From an uncultured Clostridia bacterium (lineage in GTDB: Bacteria > Bacillota > Clostridia > Oscillospirales > Oscillospiraceae), in NCBI GenBank assembly GCA_946531435.1, contig CAMNAO010000002.1, positions 62,001-126,000 on the forward strand: a DNA stretch of 64,000 nt, read 5' to 3'. The notes below the pieces were generated by a model. It saw only the letters and a list, made by a program, of their open reading frames with translations, did not search any database and was not told where the DNA came from. A program made the position numbers and the translations under genes. This document shows, piece after piece, positions 1-8,575 of this stretch. Every line of letters starts with the position of its first letter. The first letter of the stretch is position 1.

Positions 1-1917
1 GAGGAGTTCCGTTCCGACAACATCTTTGCCATTACCGAGCTCATTCGCCGGGGCGCCACGGTGGAGGCCCTGCACAAGGTCACCATGATCACCGACGTGT
101 TCCTCAATTCCCTGGAGGGCATCGTGGAGATGGAGGAGATCCTGAAGACCTATCCCCAGGACGAGCGCCGCCTGAAGGCCGCCAAGATGATGGGCTTCAG
201 TGACGCCGCCATTGCCCGCCTCTGGGGAAAAAAGGAGATCGAGGTCTATGAGATGCGCAAAGAGCTGGGCATCACCCCGGTCTTCCCCATGGTGGATACC
301 CTGCACACCGGAAAATACATCGCCTATCTCTATTCCAGCTACTGCCCCGAGGCGGTGAACGCCTCCCGCCTGGGAGACAAGAAGAAGATCGTGGTGCTGG
401 GCGCCGGCCCCATCCGCATCGGCCAGGGTGTGGAGTTTGACTACTCCACCGTCCACGCGGTCCAGACCATCCGCCGGGCGGGCTATGAGGCCATCATCAT
501 CAACAACAACCCGGAGACCGTCTCCACGGACTACACCACCGCGGATAAGCTGTATTTTGAGCCTCTGACCCCCGAGGATGTGATGGCCATTGTGGACTAT
601 GAGAAGCCCGAGGGCGTCATCGCCTCCCTGGGCGGACAGACCGCCATCAACCTGGCCCAGCCGCTGATGGACCGGGGCGTCAAGATCATTGGCACCGACT
701 GCGCCGCCATCGAGCGGGCAGAGAACCGGGACAGCTTTGAGAAGATCCTGCTGGATCTGCACATCCCCCAGCCCAAGGGCCGGGCCGTCACCCGCATCGA
801 GGACGGCGTCCGGGCCGCCCAAGAGATCGGCTATCCCGTCCTGGTGCGCCCCAGCTTCGTTCTGGGCGGCCGTGCCATGCAGATCGTCGCCAGTGAGGAG
901 CAGCTGCGCCGCTACCTCCAGTCCGCTGTGGAGATCGACGCGGACAAGCCCGTTCTGGTGGATAAATATATCCAGGGCAAGGAGGTGGAGGTGGACGCCA
1001 TCTGCGACGGCGTGGATGTGTTCGTCCCCGGCATTATGGAGCTGGTGGAGCGTACCGGCGTCCACTCCGGCGACTCCATCAGCGTCTACCCCTCCTACAG
1101 CATCTCCAACAAGGTGAAGGGCATCATCCTGCAGTACGCCAAGCGCTTAGGCCTGGGCATCGGCATCGTGGGCCTTTACAACATCCAGTTCATCGTGGAT
1201 AAGAACGAGAACGTCTATATCATCGAGGTGAATCCCCGCTCCTCCCGCACCGTGCCCTTCCTTTCCAAGTCCACGGGCTGGTCTCTGGCGGATATTGCCA
1301 CCGAGGTGATCCTGGGCAAGAGCCTGAAGGAGCAGGGCATCTTCACCCTGTATCCGGAGGAGAAGAAACGGCACTACGTCAAGGTGCCGGTGTTCTCCTT
1401 CAACAAGATCAAGGGCCTGGACGCCTACCTCTCCCCGGAGATGAAGTCCACCGGCGAGGCCATCGGCTATGACGACAAGCTGAACCGCGCCCTTTACAAG
1501 GCCCTCCAGGCGGCGGGCATGCACCTGCAGAACTACGGCACCGTCTTCGCCACCATCGCAGACGAGGACAAGGAGGAGGCGCTGCCCCTCATCCGCCGCT
1601 TCTATAACCTGGGCTTCAACATCCAGGCCACCGAGGGTACGGCGAAGTTCCTGAAGGAGAACGGCATCCGCACCCACGCGCTCCACAAGATCAGCGAGGG
1701 CAATACGGAGATCCTGGACATCCTGCGGCAGGGACACATCGCCTACGTTATCAACACCCGGAACATTCTCGCCATGGATGGGGAGAGCGACGGCGTGCTG
1801 ATCCGCCGGGCCTGCACGGAGAACAACGTGACCATCTTCACCTCTCTGGATACGGTACGGGTACTGCTGGACGTGCTGGAGGAGACCACGCTGACCATTT
1901 CCACCATCGATTCGTAA
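1..1917 (+). CDS. carB: Carbamoyl-phosphate synthase large subunit, 5'-truncated by window
   Basis: Makes carbamoyl phosphate from bicarbonate, glutamine-derived ammonia and two ATP, for pyrimidine and arginine synthesis in the cytosol. The frame is open from base 1, so roughly the first 430 of about 1,070 usual residues lie outside; 638 residues are visible. Seen in order: the end of the oligomerisation domain, the second synthetase half from about visible residue 128 (KKIVVLGAGPIRIGQG), the ATP-grasp site with IIEVNPRSSRT near 408, and a C-terminal MGS-like allosteric domain from about 500. The GTG at 61 is internal, not the start. pyrK follows 9 bp downstream, so this is the upstream part of one pyrimidine operon; carA is probably just outside. 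Confidence 0.97.
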   Translation, partial: EEFRSDNIFAITELIRRGATVEALHKVTMITDVFLNSLEGIVEMEEILKTYPQDERRLKAAKMMGFSDAAIARLWGKKEIEVYEMRKELGITPVFPMVDTLHTGKYIAYLYSSYCPEAVNASRLGDKKKIVVLGAGPIRIGQGVEFDYSTVHAVQTIRRAGYEAIIINNNPETVSTDYTTADKLYFEPLTPEDVMAIVDYEKPEGVIASLGGQTAINLAQPLMDRGVKIIGTDCAAIERAENRDSFEKILLDLHIPQPKGRAVTRIEDGVRAAQEIGYPVLVRPSFVLGGRAMQIVASEEQLRRYLQSAVEIDADKPVLVDKYIQGKEVEVDAICDGVDVFVPGIMELVERTGVHSGDSISVYPSYSISNKVKGIILQYAKRLGLGIGIVGLYNIQFIVDKNENVYIIEVNPRSSRTVPFLSKSTGWSLADIATEVILGKSLKEQGIFTLYPEEKKRHYVKVPVFSFNKIKGLDAYLSPEMKSTGEAIGYDDKLNRALYKALQAAGMHLQNYGTVFATIADEDKEEALPLIRRFYNLGFNIQATEGTAKFLKENGIRTHALHKISEGNTEILDILRQGHIAYVINTRNILAMDGESDGVLIRRACTENNVTIFTSLDTVRVLLDVLEETTLTISTIDS

Positions 1918-1926
1918 GGAGGCTCC

Positions 1927-2661
1927 ATGAAGCAGGGAATCTTTACCGTCCTCCAAAACCGCCCCCTCACCGCCGACGTGTGGGAAATGCGCCTTGGGGG
2001 AGATACGGATGCGATCACCGCACCGGGGCAGTTCGTCAACATCACGGTACCCGGTCTCTTCCTCCGGCGGCCCATCTCGGTCTGCGACTGTGAAGAGGGA
2101 GAGCTTACCCTGGTCTACAAGGTGGTGGGCAAGGGCACCGACGCCCTCTCCCGTCTGACGGAAGGGGAGGAGCTGGATCTCTTGACCGGCCTCGGCAACG
2201 GCTATGATCTGATGGCGGCGGGGGAGAATCCTCTGCTCCTGGGCGGCGGCGTGGGTGTGCCGCCCCTCTACTGGCTGGCAAAGAAGCTGACGAATGCCGG
2301 AAAACAGGTTTCCGTGGTGCTGGGCTTTAATCGTCGGGAGGAGGTCTTCTGCGAGGAGGCCTTCCGTGCCCTGGGAGCAAAAGTCGCCGTGACCACCGTG
2401 GACGGCAGCTATGGCACCAGGGGCTTTGTCACGGACGCCTTGCCCCGGGACTATACCTCGGTCTATACCTGCGGCCCCCTTCCCATGCTGAAGGCTGTGT
2501 ATAAAGCCACCCGGGGCCCTGCCTTCTTCAGCTTTGAGGAGCGGATGGGCTGCGGCTTCGGCGCCTGCATGGGCTGCACCCAGCGGACGAAGGAGGGCTA
2601 TAAGCGCATCTGCAAGGACGGCCCCGTGCTGAGAAGGGAGGAGATCCTGTGGGAAGACTGA
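1927..2661 (+). CDS. pyrK: Dihydroorotate dehydrogenase electron-transfer subunit
   Basis: Iron-sulfur flavoprotein that passes electrons from dihydroorotate dehydrogenase to NAD+, forming the PyrD2-PyrK2 complex. The 244-residue protein has the ferredoxin-reductase fold: an FAD-binding barrel first, the nucleotide-binding half with the CGPLPML motif, then a C-terminal [2Fe-2S] cluster of four cysteines (CGFGACMGC and a fourth Cys 12 residues on, about residues 208-228). The start ATG follows an aaggaggctcc ribosome site. Its 3' end overlaps pyrD by 13 bp, which suggests translational coupling and fits a 1:1 complex. Confidence 0.96.
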   Translation: MKQGIFTVLQNRPLTADVWEMRLGGDTDAITAPGQFVNITVPGLFLRRPISVCDCEEGELTLVYKVVGKGTDALSRLTEGEELDLLTGLGNGYDLMAAGENPLLLGGGVGVPPLYWLAKKLTNAGKQVSVVLGFNRREEVFCEEAFRALGAKVAVTTVDGSYGTRGFVTDALPRDYTSVYTCGPLPMLKAVYKATRGPAFFSFEERMGCGFGACMGCTQRTKEGYKRICKDGPVLRREEILWED

Positions 2662-3560
2662 ATGTGGAGCTCTGCGGAATCCCGCTGGATAACCCGGTGA
2701 TCCCCGCCTCCGGCACCTTCGGCTATGGCTGGGAGTTCCATGAGCTATATGATTTGAATATTCTGGGGACCTTCTCCTTCAAGGGAACCACCCGGGAACC
2801 CCGCTTCGGCAACCCCACTCCCCGCATTGCGGAGGCCCCCTCCGGCATGCTGAATGCTGTGGGCCTGCAGAATCCCGGGGTGGAAAAGGTGATCGCCGAG
2901 GAGCTGCCCCGCCTCAAAACCCATTTTCACAAGCAGGTGATGGCCAATGTCAGCGGCTTTTCGGTGGAGGAATTTGCCGAGACCTGCGCCCTTTTGGACA
3001 AAGAGCCGCAGGTGGGCTGGCTGGAGGTCAACATCAGCTGCCCCAACGTCCATGGCGGCGGCATGAGCTTCGGCACCGACCCCAAGGCTGCGGCCGCCGT
3101 GACAAAGGCGGTGAAAAAGGTGACGCGGAAGCCCGTCATTTTAAAACTGAGCCCCAACGTGATGGACATTACGGAGATCGCCCGGGCGGTGGAGAGTGAG
3201 GGCGCCGACGGCGTCAGCCTCATCAATACGCTGATGGGTATGCGGATCGACCTGAAGAGCCGCCGCCCCGTGCTGAAAAACCGCACCGGCGGCCTCTCCG
3301 GTCCGGCGGTGTTTCCGGTGGCTCTGCGGATGGTCTGGGATGTGGCCGGGGCGGTAAAGATCCCTGTCATTGGCATGGGCGGCGTCAGTACGGCGGAGGA
3401 CGTCATCGAAATGATGCTGGCCGGGGCCACGGCGGTGGAGGTGGGCGCCCAGAACCTGCGGGACCCCTTCGCAGCAAAGACCATCATTGAAGAACTCCCC
3501 GGCGTCATGGACCGGCTGGGGATCGAGAATTTGAGAGAGATTATCGGAGGAGCAAGATAA
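2649..3560 (+). CDS. pyrD: Dihydroorotate dehydrogenase, class 1B catalytic subunit
   Basis: Oxidises dihydroorotate to orotate with FMN, using PyrK to reach NAD+. The 303-residue protein starts at a GTG inside the end of pyrK (reading MGRLNVELCG) with an aagggagga site upstream. Class 1B is indicated by the partner pyrK and by the active-site cysteine in NISCPNVHGGG (about residue 130), where class 2 enzymes have serine. The phosphate-binding glycine-rich segment (IGMGGVSTAEDVIEMMLAGA) is present. pyrF starts immediately after the stop codon. Confidence 0.97.
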   Translation: MGRLNVELCGIPLDNPVIPASGTFGYGWEFHELYDLNILGTFSFKGTTREPRFGNPTPRIAEAPSGMLNAVGLQNPGVEKVIAEELPRLKTHFHKQVMANVSGFSVEEFAETCALLDKEPQVGWLEVNISCPNVHGGGMSFGTDPKAAAAVTKAVKKVTRKPVILKLSPNVMDITEIARAVESEGADGVSLINTLMGMRIDLKSRRPVLKNRTGGLSGPAVFPVALRMVWDVAGAVKIPVIGMGGVSTAEDVIEMMLAGATAVEVGAQNLRDPFAAKTIIEELPGVMDRLGIENLREIIGGAR

Positions 3561-4259
3561 ATGGGAAGAGACGTGATCGTAGCCTGTGACTTCGCCTCGG
3601 CGGCGGAGGTCTACGCTTTCCTGGACCGCTTTCAGGAGGAGCGGCCCTTTGTGAAGATCGGAATGGAGCTATACTATGCCGAAGGCCCCCAGATCGTGCG
3701 GGAGCTGAAAAAGCGCGGGCACAAGATTTTTCTGGATCTGAAGCTCCACGACATCCCCAACACGGTGAAAAAGTCCATGGCGGTCCTCAGCCGCCTGGAT
3801 GTGGATATCTGCAATCTCCACGCGGCGGGCACCGTGAACATGATGAAGGCCGCGCTGGAGGGCCTCACCCGTCCCGACGGCACCCGGCCCCTGCTCATCG
3901 CGGTGACCCAGCTAACCAGCACGGACCAGGAGAGCCTTGAGGAGGATCTCATGATCCATGCCCCCATGGCAGAGGTGGTGATGCACTACGCCGAAAACGC
4001 CAAAAAGGCGGGCCTGGACGGCGTGGTCTGCTCCCCGCTGGAGGCCGGGGTGGTCCATGATCGATGCGGAAAGGACTTTCTCACCGTGACCCCCGGCGTC
4101 CGCTTTGCCGATGGGGAAGTGGGGGACCAGAAGCGGGTCATGACTCCGAAGCAGGCCAGGGAGATCGGCTCCGACTACATCGTGGTGGGCCGGCCCATCA
4201 CCGCCGCCCCCGACCCGGTGGAAGCGTATCGGCGCTGCGTCAGGGAGTTCTGCGACTGA
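3561..4259 (+). CDS. pyrF: Orotidine 5'-phosphate decarboxylase
   Basis: Last step of UMP synthesis: decarboxylates OMP to UMP. The 232 residues form the expected single TIM barrel, with the catalytic Asp-Lys-x-x-Asp array in FLDLKLHDIPNTV (about residues 58-70) and the VTPGVR phosphate loop. The ATG abuts the pyrD stop and uses the ggaggagcaag site inside it. After this gene the operon is interrupted by 350 bp of REP-like repeats before pyrE. Confidence 0.97.
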   Translation: MGRDVIVACDFASAAEVYAFLDRFQEERPFVKIGMELYYAEGPQIVRELKKRGHKIFLDLKLHDIPNTVKKSMAVLSRLDVDICNLHAAGTVNMMKAALEGLTRPDGTRPLLIAVTQLTSTDQESLEEDLMIHAPMAEVVMHYAENAKKAGLDGVVCSPLEAGVVHDRCGKDFLTVTPGVRFADGEVGDQKRVMTPKQAREIGSDYIVVGRPITAAPDPVEAYRRCVREFCD

Positions 4260-4609
4260 CTCCTCGTGACGCCTCCACGTTCGAGGCGGCGCAATGCACC
4301 ACCTCTCACCCCACGGCGTCTTCGTCGTCTTCCAAATCGAAACCACGTTGCTGGGTTTCGATTCGGTTAGGACGAGGAGACGAAGGCGCGGATTGCCACG
4401 TCACCAGCCCCCGGGCTGGTTCCTCGCAATGACATGCGGGTATGATAGTCGCAGCAACCATCAAACTACCTCTGTCATTGCGAGACCAGTCCGCAGACTG
4501 GTCGTGGCAATCCGCATCCCCCGTCCCCGTAGGGGAGGGGCTTGCCCCTCCCATCCGATACGGCACCCATCCGCCAACCTCTCATCAAGAAAAATATAAG
4601 GAGAACACC
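4260..4609. repeat. REP-like palindromes splitting the pyr operon
   Basis: This non-coding stretch between pyrF and pyrE holds two inverted copies of a repeat running from gcggattgccacg to cgcaatgaca (4393-4436, and the opposite orientation at 4474-4521). Each encloses a short hairpin (accagcccccgggctggt; accagtccgcagactggt). A further palindrome, gtaggggaggggcttgcccc, lies at about 4530-4550. The cattgcgag...gcaatccgc pair is a second REP family, distinct from the GTAG-headed one elsewhere, and reappears in degenerate form near 49.8 kb. No promoter for pyrE was found. The pyrE ribosome site is at the right edge. Confidence 0.7.
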
Positions 4610-5251
4610 ATGGAAAAACGGATCGCAAAAGACCTGCTCAGCATCCGCGCAGTTTTCTTCCGCCCCGATGAGCCCTTTACCTGGGCCAGCGGCATCAAAA
4701 GCCCCATCTACTGTGATAACCGCCTGACCCTCACCGCACCCCAGGTGCGGGACGATGTGGAGAACGGCCTTGTTGCCCTCATCCGAAAGCACTATCCCGA
4801 GGTGGAGGTGCTGATGGGTACCTCTACCGCGGGCATTGCCCACGCCGCCATCTGCGGCCATCTCATGGGTCTGCCCATGGGCTATGTGCGGTCTGGCGCC
4901 AAGGATCACGGCCGCCAGAACCAGATCGAGGGCAGGCTGGAAAAAGGGCAGAAGGTTGTGGTGGTGGAGGACCTCATCTCCACCGGCGGCAGCGTCATCG
5001 AGGTGGTGAACGTGCTGCGGGAGGCCGGGGCAGAGGTCCTGGGCATCGTCAGCATCTTCACCTACGGCATGAAGAAGGGTTTGGAGCGCCTCAAGGCTGC
5101 CAACGTGAAAAATGTCTCTCTTACCAACTTTGACGTCATCGCCCAGGTAGCGGCGGAGGAGGGGTATATTCGGCCCGAGGACGTGGCCCGGCTCATAGCC
5201 TTCCGGGAGAATCCCTCGGATGAGAGCTGGATCAGGGGAGCGACGGCATGA
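4610..5251 (+). CDS. pyrE: Orotate phosphoribosyltransferase
   Basis: Joins orotate to PRPP to give OMP. The start is the ATG at 4610, eight bases after aaggag; the longer upstream open frame is only repeat sequence. The 213 residues contain the type I PRTase PRPP-binding motif [13 protein letters not shown] (about residues 116-128) and the catalytic-loop region with [15 protein letters not shown]. The stop overlaps the pyrB start by 4 bp (ATGA), so pyrE and pyrB are translationally coupled. Confidence 0.96.
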   Translation: MEKRIAKDLLSIRAVFFRPDEPFTWASGIKSPIYCDNRLTLTAPQVRDDVENGLVALIRKHYPEVEVLMGTSTAGIAHAAICGHLMGLPMGYVRSGAKDHGRQNQIEGRLEKGQKVVVVEDLISTGGSVIEVVNVLREAGAEVLGIVSIFTYGMKKGLERLKAANVKNVSLTNFDVIAQVAAEEGYIRPEDVARLIAFRENPSDESWIRGATA

Positions 5252-6171
5252 GAAGCGTCATCGATATCACCGATCTCTCCGTTTCGGAAATCGACGGCCT
5301 CATGGATACGGCGGTGGACATCATCGCCCACCCCGACGACTATGCAGAGACCTGCCGCCGGAAAAAGCTGGCTACCCTGTTCTTTGAGCCCTCCACCAGG
5401 ACCCGCCTCAGCTTTGAGGCCGCCATGTATGAGCTGGGCGGCAATGTGCTCTCCGTCACCGGGGCAGCCACCTCCTCCGCCGCCAAGGGGGAGAGCGTGG
5501 CGGATACGGCCAAGACGGTCAGCTGCTACGCGGATATCATCGCCATGCGCCACCCCAAGGAGGGCGCGGCCTATGTGGCGGCAAAAAACGCCGCCATCCC
5601 CGTCATCAATGCCGGTGACGGCGGCCACAGCCATCCCACCCAGACCCTGGCGGACCTGCTTACCATCTATCGGGAGCGGGGCAGCCTGGAAAACGTCACC
5701 GTGGGGCTCTGTGGGGATTTGAAGTTCGGCAGAACGGTCCACTCCCTTATCGAGGCCATGAGCCGCTACTCCGGCGTGCGCTTTGTTCTGATCTCCCCCG
5801 AGGAACTGAAGCTGCCCAGCTATGTGAAAAAGGATGTGCTGCAGCGGCAGGGCATCCCCTATGAGCAGACCACCGATCTGGAGGCCGCCCTTCCGGGCCT
5901 GGACATCCTGTATATGACAAGGGTCCAGCGGGAGCGCTTCTTCAATGAGGAGGATTATCTGCGTTTGAAGGACAGCTATATCCTTACCCCCAGAAAGCTG
6001 CAGCGTGCCGGGAAGGATCTTCGGATCCTTCACCCTCTGCCCCGGGTCAACGAGATCAGCGTGGCCGTGGATGAGGATCCCCGTGCCGCCTACTTCAAGC
6101 AGGTGATGAACGGGAAGTATATGCGCATGGCGCTGATCCTGATGCTCTTAAAGGAGGCTGGCAGACTGTGA
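5248..6171 (+). CDS. pyrB: Aspartate carbamoyltransferase catalytic subunit
   Basis: Condenses carbamoyl phosphate with aspartate, the committed step of pyrimidine synthesis. The 307-residue length is normal. The carbamoyl-phosphate loop [13 protein letters not shown] (about residue 48), the HPTQ motif within [10 protein letters not shown] (about 128) and the HPLPR motif (about 258) are all present. It overlaps pyrI by 4 bp, which suits the fixed stoichiometry of the PyrB-PyrI holoenzyme. Confidence 0.97.
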   Translation: MRSVIDITDLSVSEIDGLMDTAVDIIAHPDDYAETCRRKKLATLFFEPSTRTRLSFEAAMYELGGNVLSVTGAATSSAAKGESVADTAKTVSCYADIIAMRHPKEGAAYVAAKNAAIPVINAGDGGHSHPTQTLADLLTIYRERGSLENVTVGLCGDLKFGRTVHSLIEAMSRYSGVRFVLISPEELKLPSYVKKDVLQRQGIPYEQTTDLEAALPGLDILYMTRVQRERFFNEEDYLRLKDSYILTPRKLQRAGKDLRILHPLPRVNEISVAVDEDPRAAYFKQVMNGKYMRMALILMLLKEAGRL

Positions 6172-6587
6172 ATATCGATTCCATTCAGAACGGCATTGTC
6201 ATTGACCACATCACCGCGGGCAAGGCCATGCAGCTCTATAACCTCCTGCACCTGGATACGCTGGACGCTTCGGTGGCCATGATCATGAATGTGGTGAGCC
6301 GCCGTATGGGCCGTAAGGACATCATCAAGATCGACGCGGATATTCCCGTGGATCTGGATGTCATCGGTTATGTGGATCCCGGCGCCACGGTGAACTTCAT
6401 CCGGGACGGCGTGCTGACGGAGAAAAAGAACATCCACCTGCCGGAAAGGCTGGTGAATGTCCTCCGCTGCCGCAATCCCCGCTGCATTACCTCCACGGAG
6501 CAGGAGCTTTCGCATATCTTCGTTCTCACCAACCGGGAGGAGAAGGTCTATCGCTGCGTCTACTGTGAGACGAAGAACGCAAACTGA
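6168..6587 (+). CDS. pyrI: Aspartate carbamoyltransferase regulatory subunit
   Basis: Non-catalytic subunit that binds nucleotide effectors and holds catalytic trimers together. It starts at a GTG overlapping pyrB (reading [15 protein letters not shown]). The 139 residues are slightly short compared with about 153 in E. coli. The C-terminal zinc site is intact as C-x4-C and C-x2-C (CRNPRC and CVYC). This is the last gene of the operon; a strong hairpin terminator follows 40 bp downstream. Confidence 0.96.
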   Translation: MNIDSIQNGIVIDHITAGKAMQLYNLLHLDTLDASVAMIMNVVSRRMGRKDIIKIDADIPVDLDVIGYVDPGATVNFIRDGVLTEKKNIHLPERLVNVLRCRNPRCITSTEQELSHIFVLTNREEKVYRCVYCETKNAN

Positions 6588-6625
6588 ACCGGGCGCCCGA
6601 TGAAAGGGCCCCGTGCAAAGCAATA

Positions 6626-6670
6626 CAAAGAGGCGAAACAAACGTAGTTTCGCCTCTTTGTTCGTTTTTT
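6626..6670 (+). terminator. Intrinsic terminator of the pyr operon
   Basis: A 14-bp perfect stem, CAAAGAGGCGAAAC paired with GTTTCGCCTCTTTG (6626-6639 and 6647-6660), is followed by ttcgtttttt. It ends pyrimidine operon transcription. Confidence 0.9.
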
Positions 6671-6687
6671 CTGCTGGATAGATCGAG

Positions 6688-7031
6688 GCAGCGGAAGTTC
6701 GTTCCGCTGCCTCAGACTGTAGACAAAGACCGGTGGCCGGGATCCATATGCTCAAGGGCTGATGTTTTTTAGGGTTTCCCCTCACAAAGAATGACCGATC
6801 CTGACGTAGGGGCGGCTATCAGCCGCCCATGCTGGAACCCGGAAAACTGCGAAAATGTGCAAATGTAGAAATATGATAGTAATTACGGGCAAGGATTCGA
6901 ATCGTTCACTTTGTTTATCGGGCGGCTGATAGCCGCCCCTACGGTGTCTGGGGAAATACCTGTGTTTTCCTGTTTCTTCTCATCCTCCGGGGCTTGTATA
7001 CACGCTCTGGCAGCGGAAGGCGCTTCCGCCC
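6688..7031. repeat. Composite REP-pair element, copy 1 (inverted core)
   Basis: The core runs 6713-7006 (CAGACTGTAGACAA at the left, ATACACGCT at the right) and is flanked on both sides by hairpins built on GGCAGCGGAAG. Inside it, two GTAG-headed REP palindromes face each other (6805-6828 and 6920-6943, core GGGGCGGCTATCAGCCGCCC and its complement) around a 91-bp spacer. The same element occurs twice at 28.1-28.7 kb. There the outer flanks have the same orientation, but the spacer here is reverse-complemented. Nothing in the element looks coding. It fills the 458-bp gap between pyrI and the phosphatase gene together with the terminator. Confidence 0.85.
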
Positions 7032-7045
7032 CGTACGGGTCCGGG

Positions 7046-7774
7046 TCAATCCACCCGCTGGCCGTTGCCGTAGGTTTCGCAGAAGCGGGCGGAGAAGGAG
7101 GGCTCCCGTCCCGCGGCCCAGAGATGGGAAATATCCCCTACGGAGCTGGCCCGGAAAATGGCGGTGCCGGGGCGGCGCTCCTCAGAATAGATCGTGGTGA
7201 CGGAGCTGGGCGGCATGGCCAGGCCGTGCCATAGCACCATGGGGGAGACGTGCATCAGATGACTCATAAGCACGCAGCTTACCCCCAGGTGGCAGAAAAA
7301 GGCGATGGTCTCGCTGCTTTGCCTTTCCACCCGGTAATGGGGCCCCTCCCGGCGGTAACCGAATTCGGAGAGCACTTCATCGAAGGCGCGGGTAACGCTG
7401 TCGTAGGCCTCACGGATTTGGGAGTTCCGGAAAACCTCCGGCTCCGACCAGCGCTCCGGGTCTAAAAACAGGGGCTCTGCCAGCCAGTCCTGGGGCAGCC
7501 AGTCCCAGGGGATGTTGGTGATCTCCTCCCGGTCCGGACGTTGGATCGGAACCGAAAACTCCCGCAGCCAGTCCCGCTCAATGCCTTCCCGACCGGCCAG
7601 CTTCAGCGTGGGAGCCGCGGTCTCCCTGGCCCGGCCCATGGTGGAGACGTAGTACCGGGCGATCTCCTGGGGGGCGATGCGGTGAGAGAGCAGCTCTGCT
7701 TCGATCTTCCCGGTTTCGGTGAGGCTGTCCAGGGCGTAGTCCGGGTCGCCGTGGCGGATCAGCAATAGACGCAT
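7046..7774 (-). CDS. Histidine phosphatase family protein
   Basis: Phosphoglycerate-mutase-like fold phosphatase of unknown substrate. The 242-residue protein opens with the catalytic RHG motif (MRLLLIRHG, residues 7-9), has a second arginine in GRARETA and the late catalytic histidine in FFCHLGVS. The start is the ATG at 7774, preceded by agggaggcc on the minus strand. The frame stays open 53 codons further upstream, but nothing there looks conserved. It is a single gene, pointing away from the feo promoter. Confidence 0.88.
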   Translation of the reverse strand: MRLLLIRHGDPDYALDSLTETGKIEAELLSHRIAPQEIARYYVSTMGRARETAAPTLKLAGREGIERDWLREFSVPIQRPDREEITNIPWDWLPQDWLAEPLFLDPERWSEPEVFRNSQIREAYDSVTRAFDEVLSEFGYRREGPHYRVERQSSETIAFFCHLGVSCVLMSHLMHVSPMVLWHGLAMPPSSVTTIYSEERRPGTAIFRASSVGDISHLWAAGREPSFSARFCETYGNGQRVD

Positions 7775-7926
7775 AAAAGGCCTCCCTTTGCCATAGTTTT
7801 TCCCAGGCCAGTATAGCCGCCTTTTTTCCAAAGTGCAAGAGGGAGCGTGGGAAGGGTGCAAAATCACAAAGAAAGCAGGGGAAAATGAGCCCGGAATCGA
7901 TAGATGGACAATTTTCGCGCGGAAGC

Positions 7927-8004
7927 TTGACATCCCCGGGAAAAGGGAATATAATCCGTCTGATGGATTAGTTAGATTAAACTAATTTAGTTGCATAAAA
8001 CTAA
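7927..8004 (+). promoter_or_regulatory. feo promoter with two tandem DtxR-like operators
   Basis: TTGACA (7927-7932), a 17-bp spacer and TATAAT (7950-7955) form a perfect sigma-A promoter. Directly downstream, over and beyond the predicted start of transcription, lie two exact copies of TTAGTT-N6-AACTAA at 7968-7985 and 7987-8004. The half-site resembles DtxR/IdeR/MntR-family boxes. Binding there would block initiation, so iron-dependent repression of feo is inferred. Confidence 0.82.
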
Positions 8005-8061
8005 TAATACAAGCGCCGGAATCGACGCAGTCTTTTTGCAGGATAGAGGGAGGATAGAGCT

Positions 8062-8274
8062 ATGATGCCCCTTACCATTGCTGTCCCCGGGGAGGAGAAT
8101 GAGATCCGAAAAATCGGCGGCTCCCAGGAGGTGCGGCAGCATCTTTTTGACATGGGCTTCGTCATCGGTGAGCCGGTGATGGTGGTCAACACCATGGGCG
8201 GGAACGTGATCATCAAGGTCAAGGAGTCCCGTGTAGCAATCAGCCGGGAAATGGCTGAGAAGATCTACATTTAA
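8062..8274 (+). CDS. feoA: FeoA family protein (first copy)
   Basis: Small SH3-like cytosolic protein that supports FeoB ferrous-iron uptake. The 70 residues consist of one FeoA domain (GGSQEVRQHLFDMGFVIGE, then MGGNVIIKVKESRVAISREMAEKI). ATG follows ggagggaggatagagct. It is the first gene behind the operator pair and is followed by a second, divergent feoA 55 bp downstream. Confidence 0.92.
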   Translation: MMPLTIAVPGEENEIRKIGGSQEVRQHLFDMGFVIGEPVMVVNTMGGNVIIKVKESRVAISREMAEKIYI

Positions 8275-8329
8275 TCCCGGAAATAACAGCTTCTCTGTTA
8301 TTCATATAGTGAAGAAGGAGGATAGAAAT

Positions 8330-8554
8330 ATGGCTAAAACCCTGCGAGATGTTGCCATCGGCGATACCTGCGTGGTGGCAAAGCTCCACGGTGAAGGCGC
8401 GGTAAAGCGCCGCATCATGGATATGGGGATCACCAAGGGCACGGAAATCTATGTACGTAAAGTTGCACCCCTGGGGGACCCCATGGAGCTGACCGTCCGC
8501 GGCTATGAGCTTTCCATTCGGAAGGCTGACGCCGAGATGATCGAGATCGCCTAA
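8330..8554 (+). CDS. feoA: FeoA family protein (second copy)
   Basis: Second FeoA-domain protein of the operon, 74 residues. The start is the ATG at 8330, well placed after gaaggaggatagaaat, rather than the in-frame upstream codon at 8309 that lies on top of that ribosome site. Motif VKRRIMDMGITKGTEI is typical of FeoA. It differs clearly from the first copy, so the two probably contact FeoB differently; which does what cannot be read from sequence. Confidence 0.92.
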   Translation: MAKTLRDVAIGDTCVVAKLHGEGAVKRRIMDMGITKGTEIYVRKVAPLGDPMELTVRGYELSIRKADAEMIEIA

Positions 8555-8575
8555 AAACAGGAGGAAAGAATCGAA

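Noticed and set aside
4294..4599. Open frames between pyrF and pyrE
   Set aside because: They translate REP-like repeats in several frames; pyrE starts at 4610 with its own ribosome site.
7250..7768. Plus-strand frames opposite the histidine phosphatase
   Set aside because: Antisense shadows; the RHG motif and ribosome site are on the minus strand.
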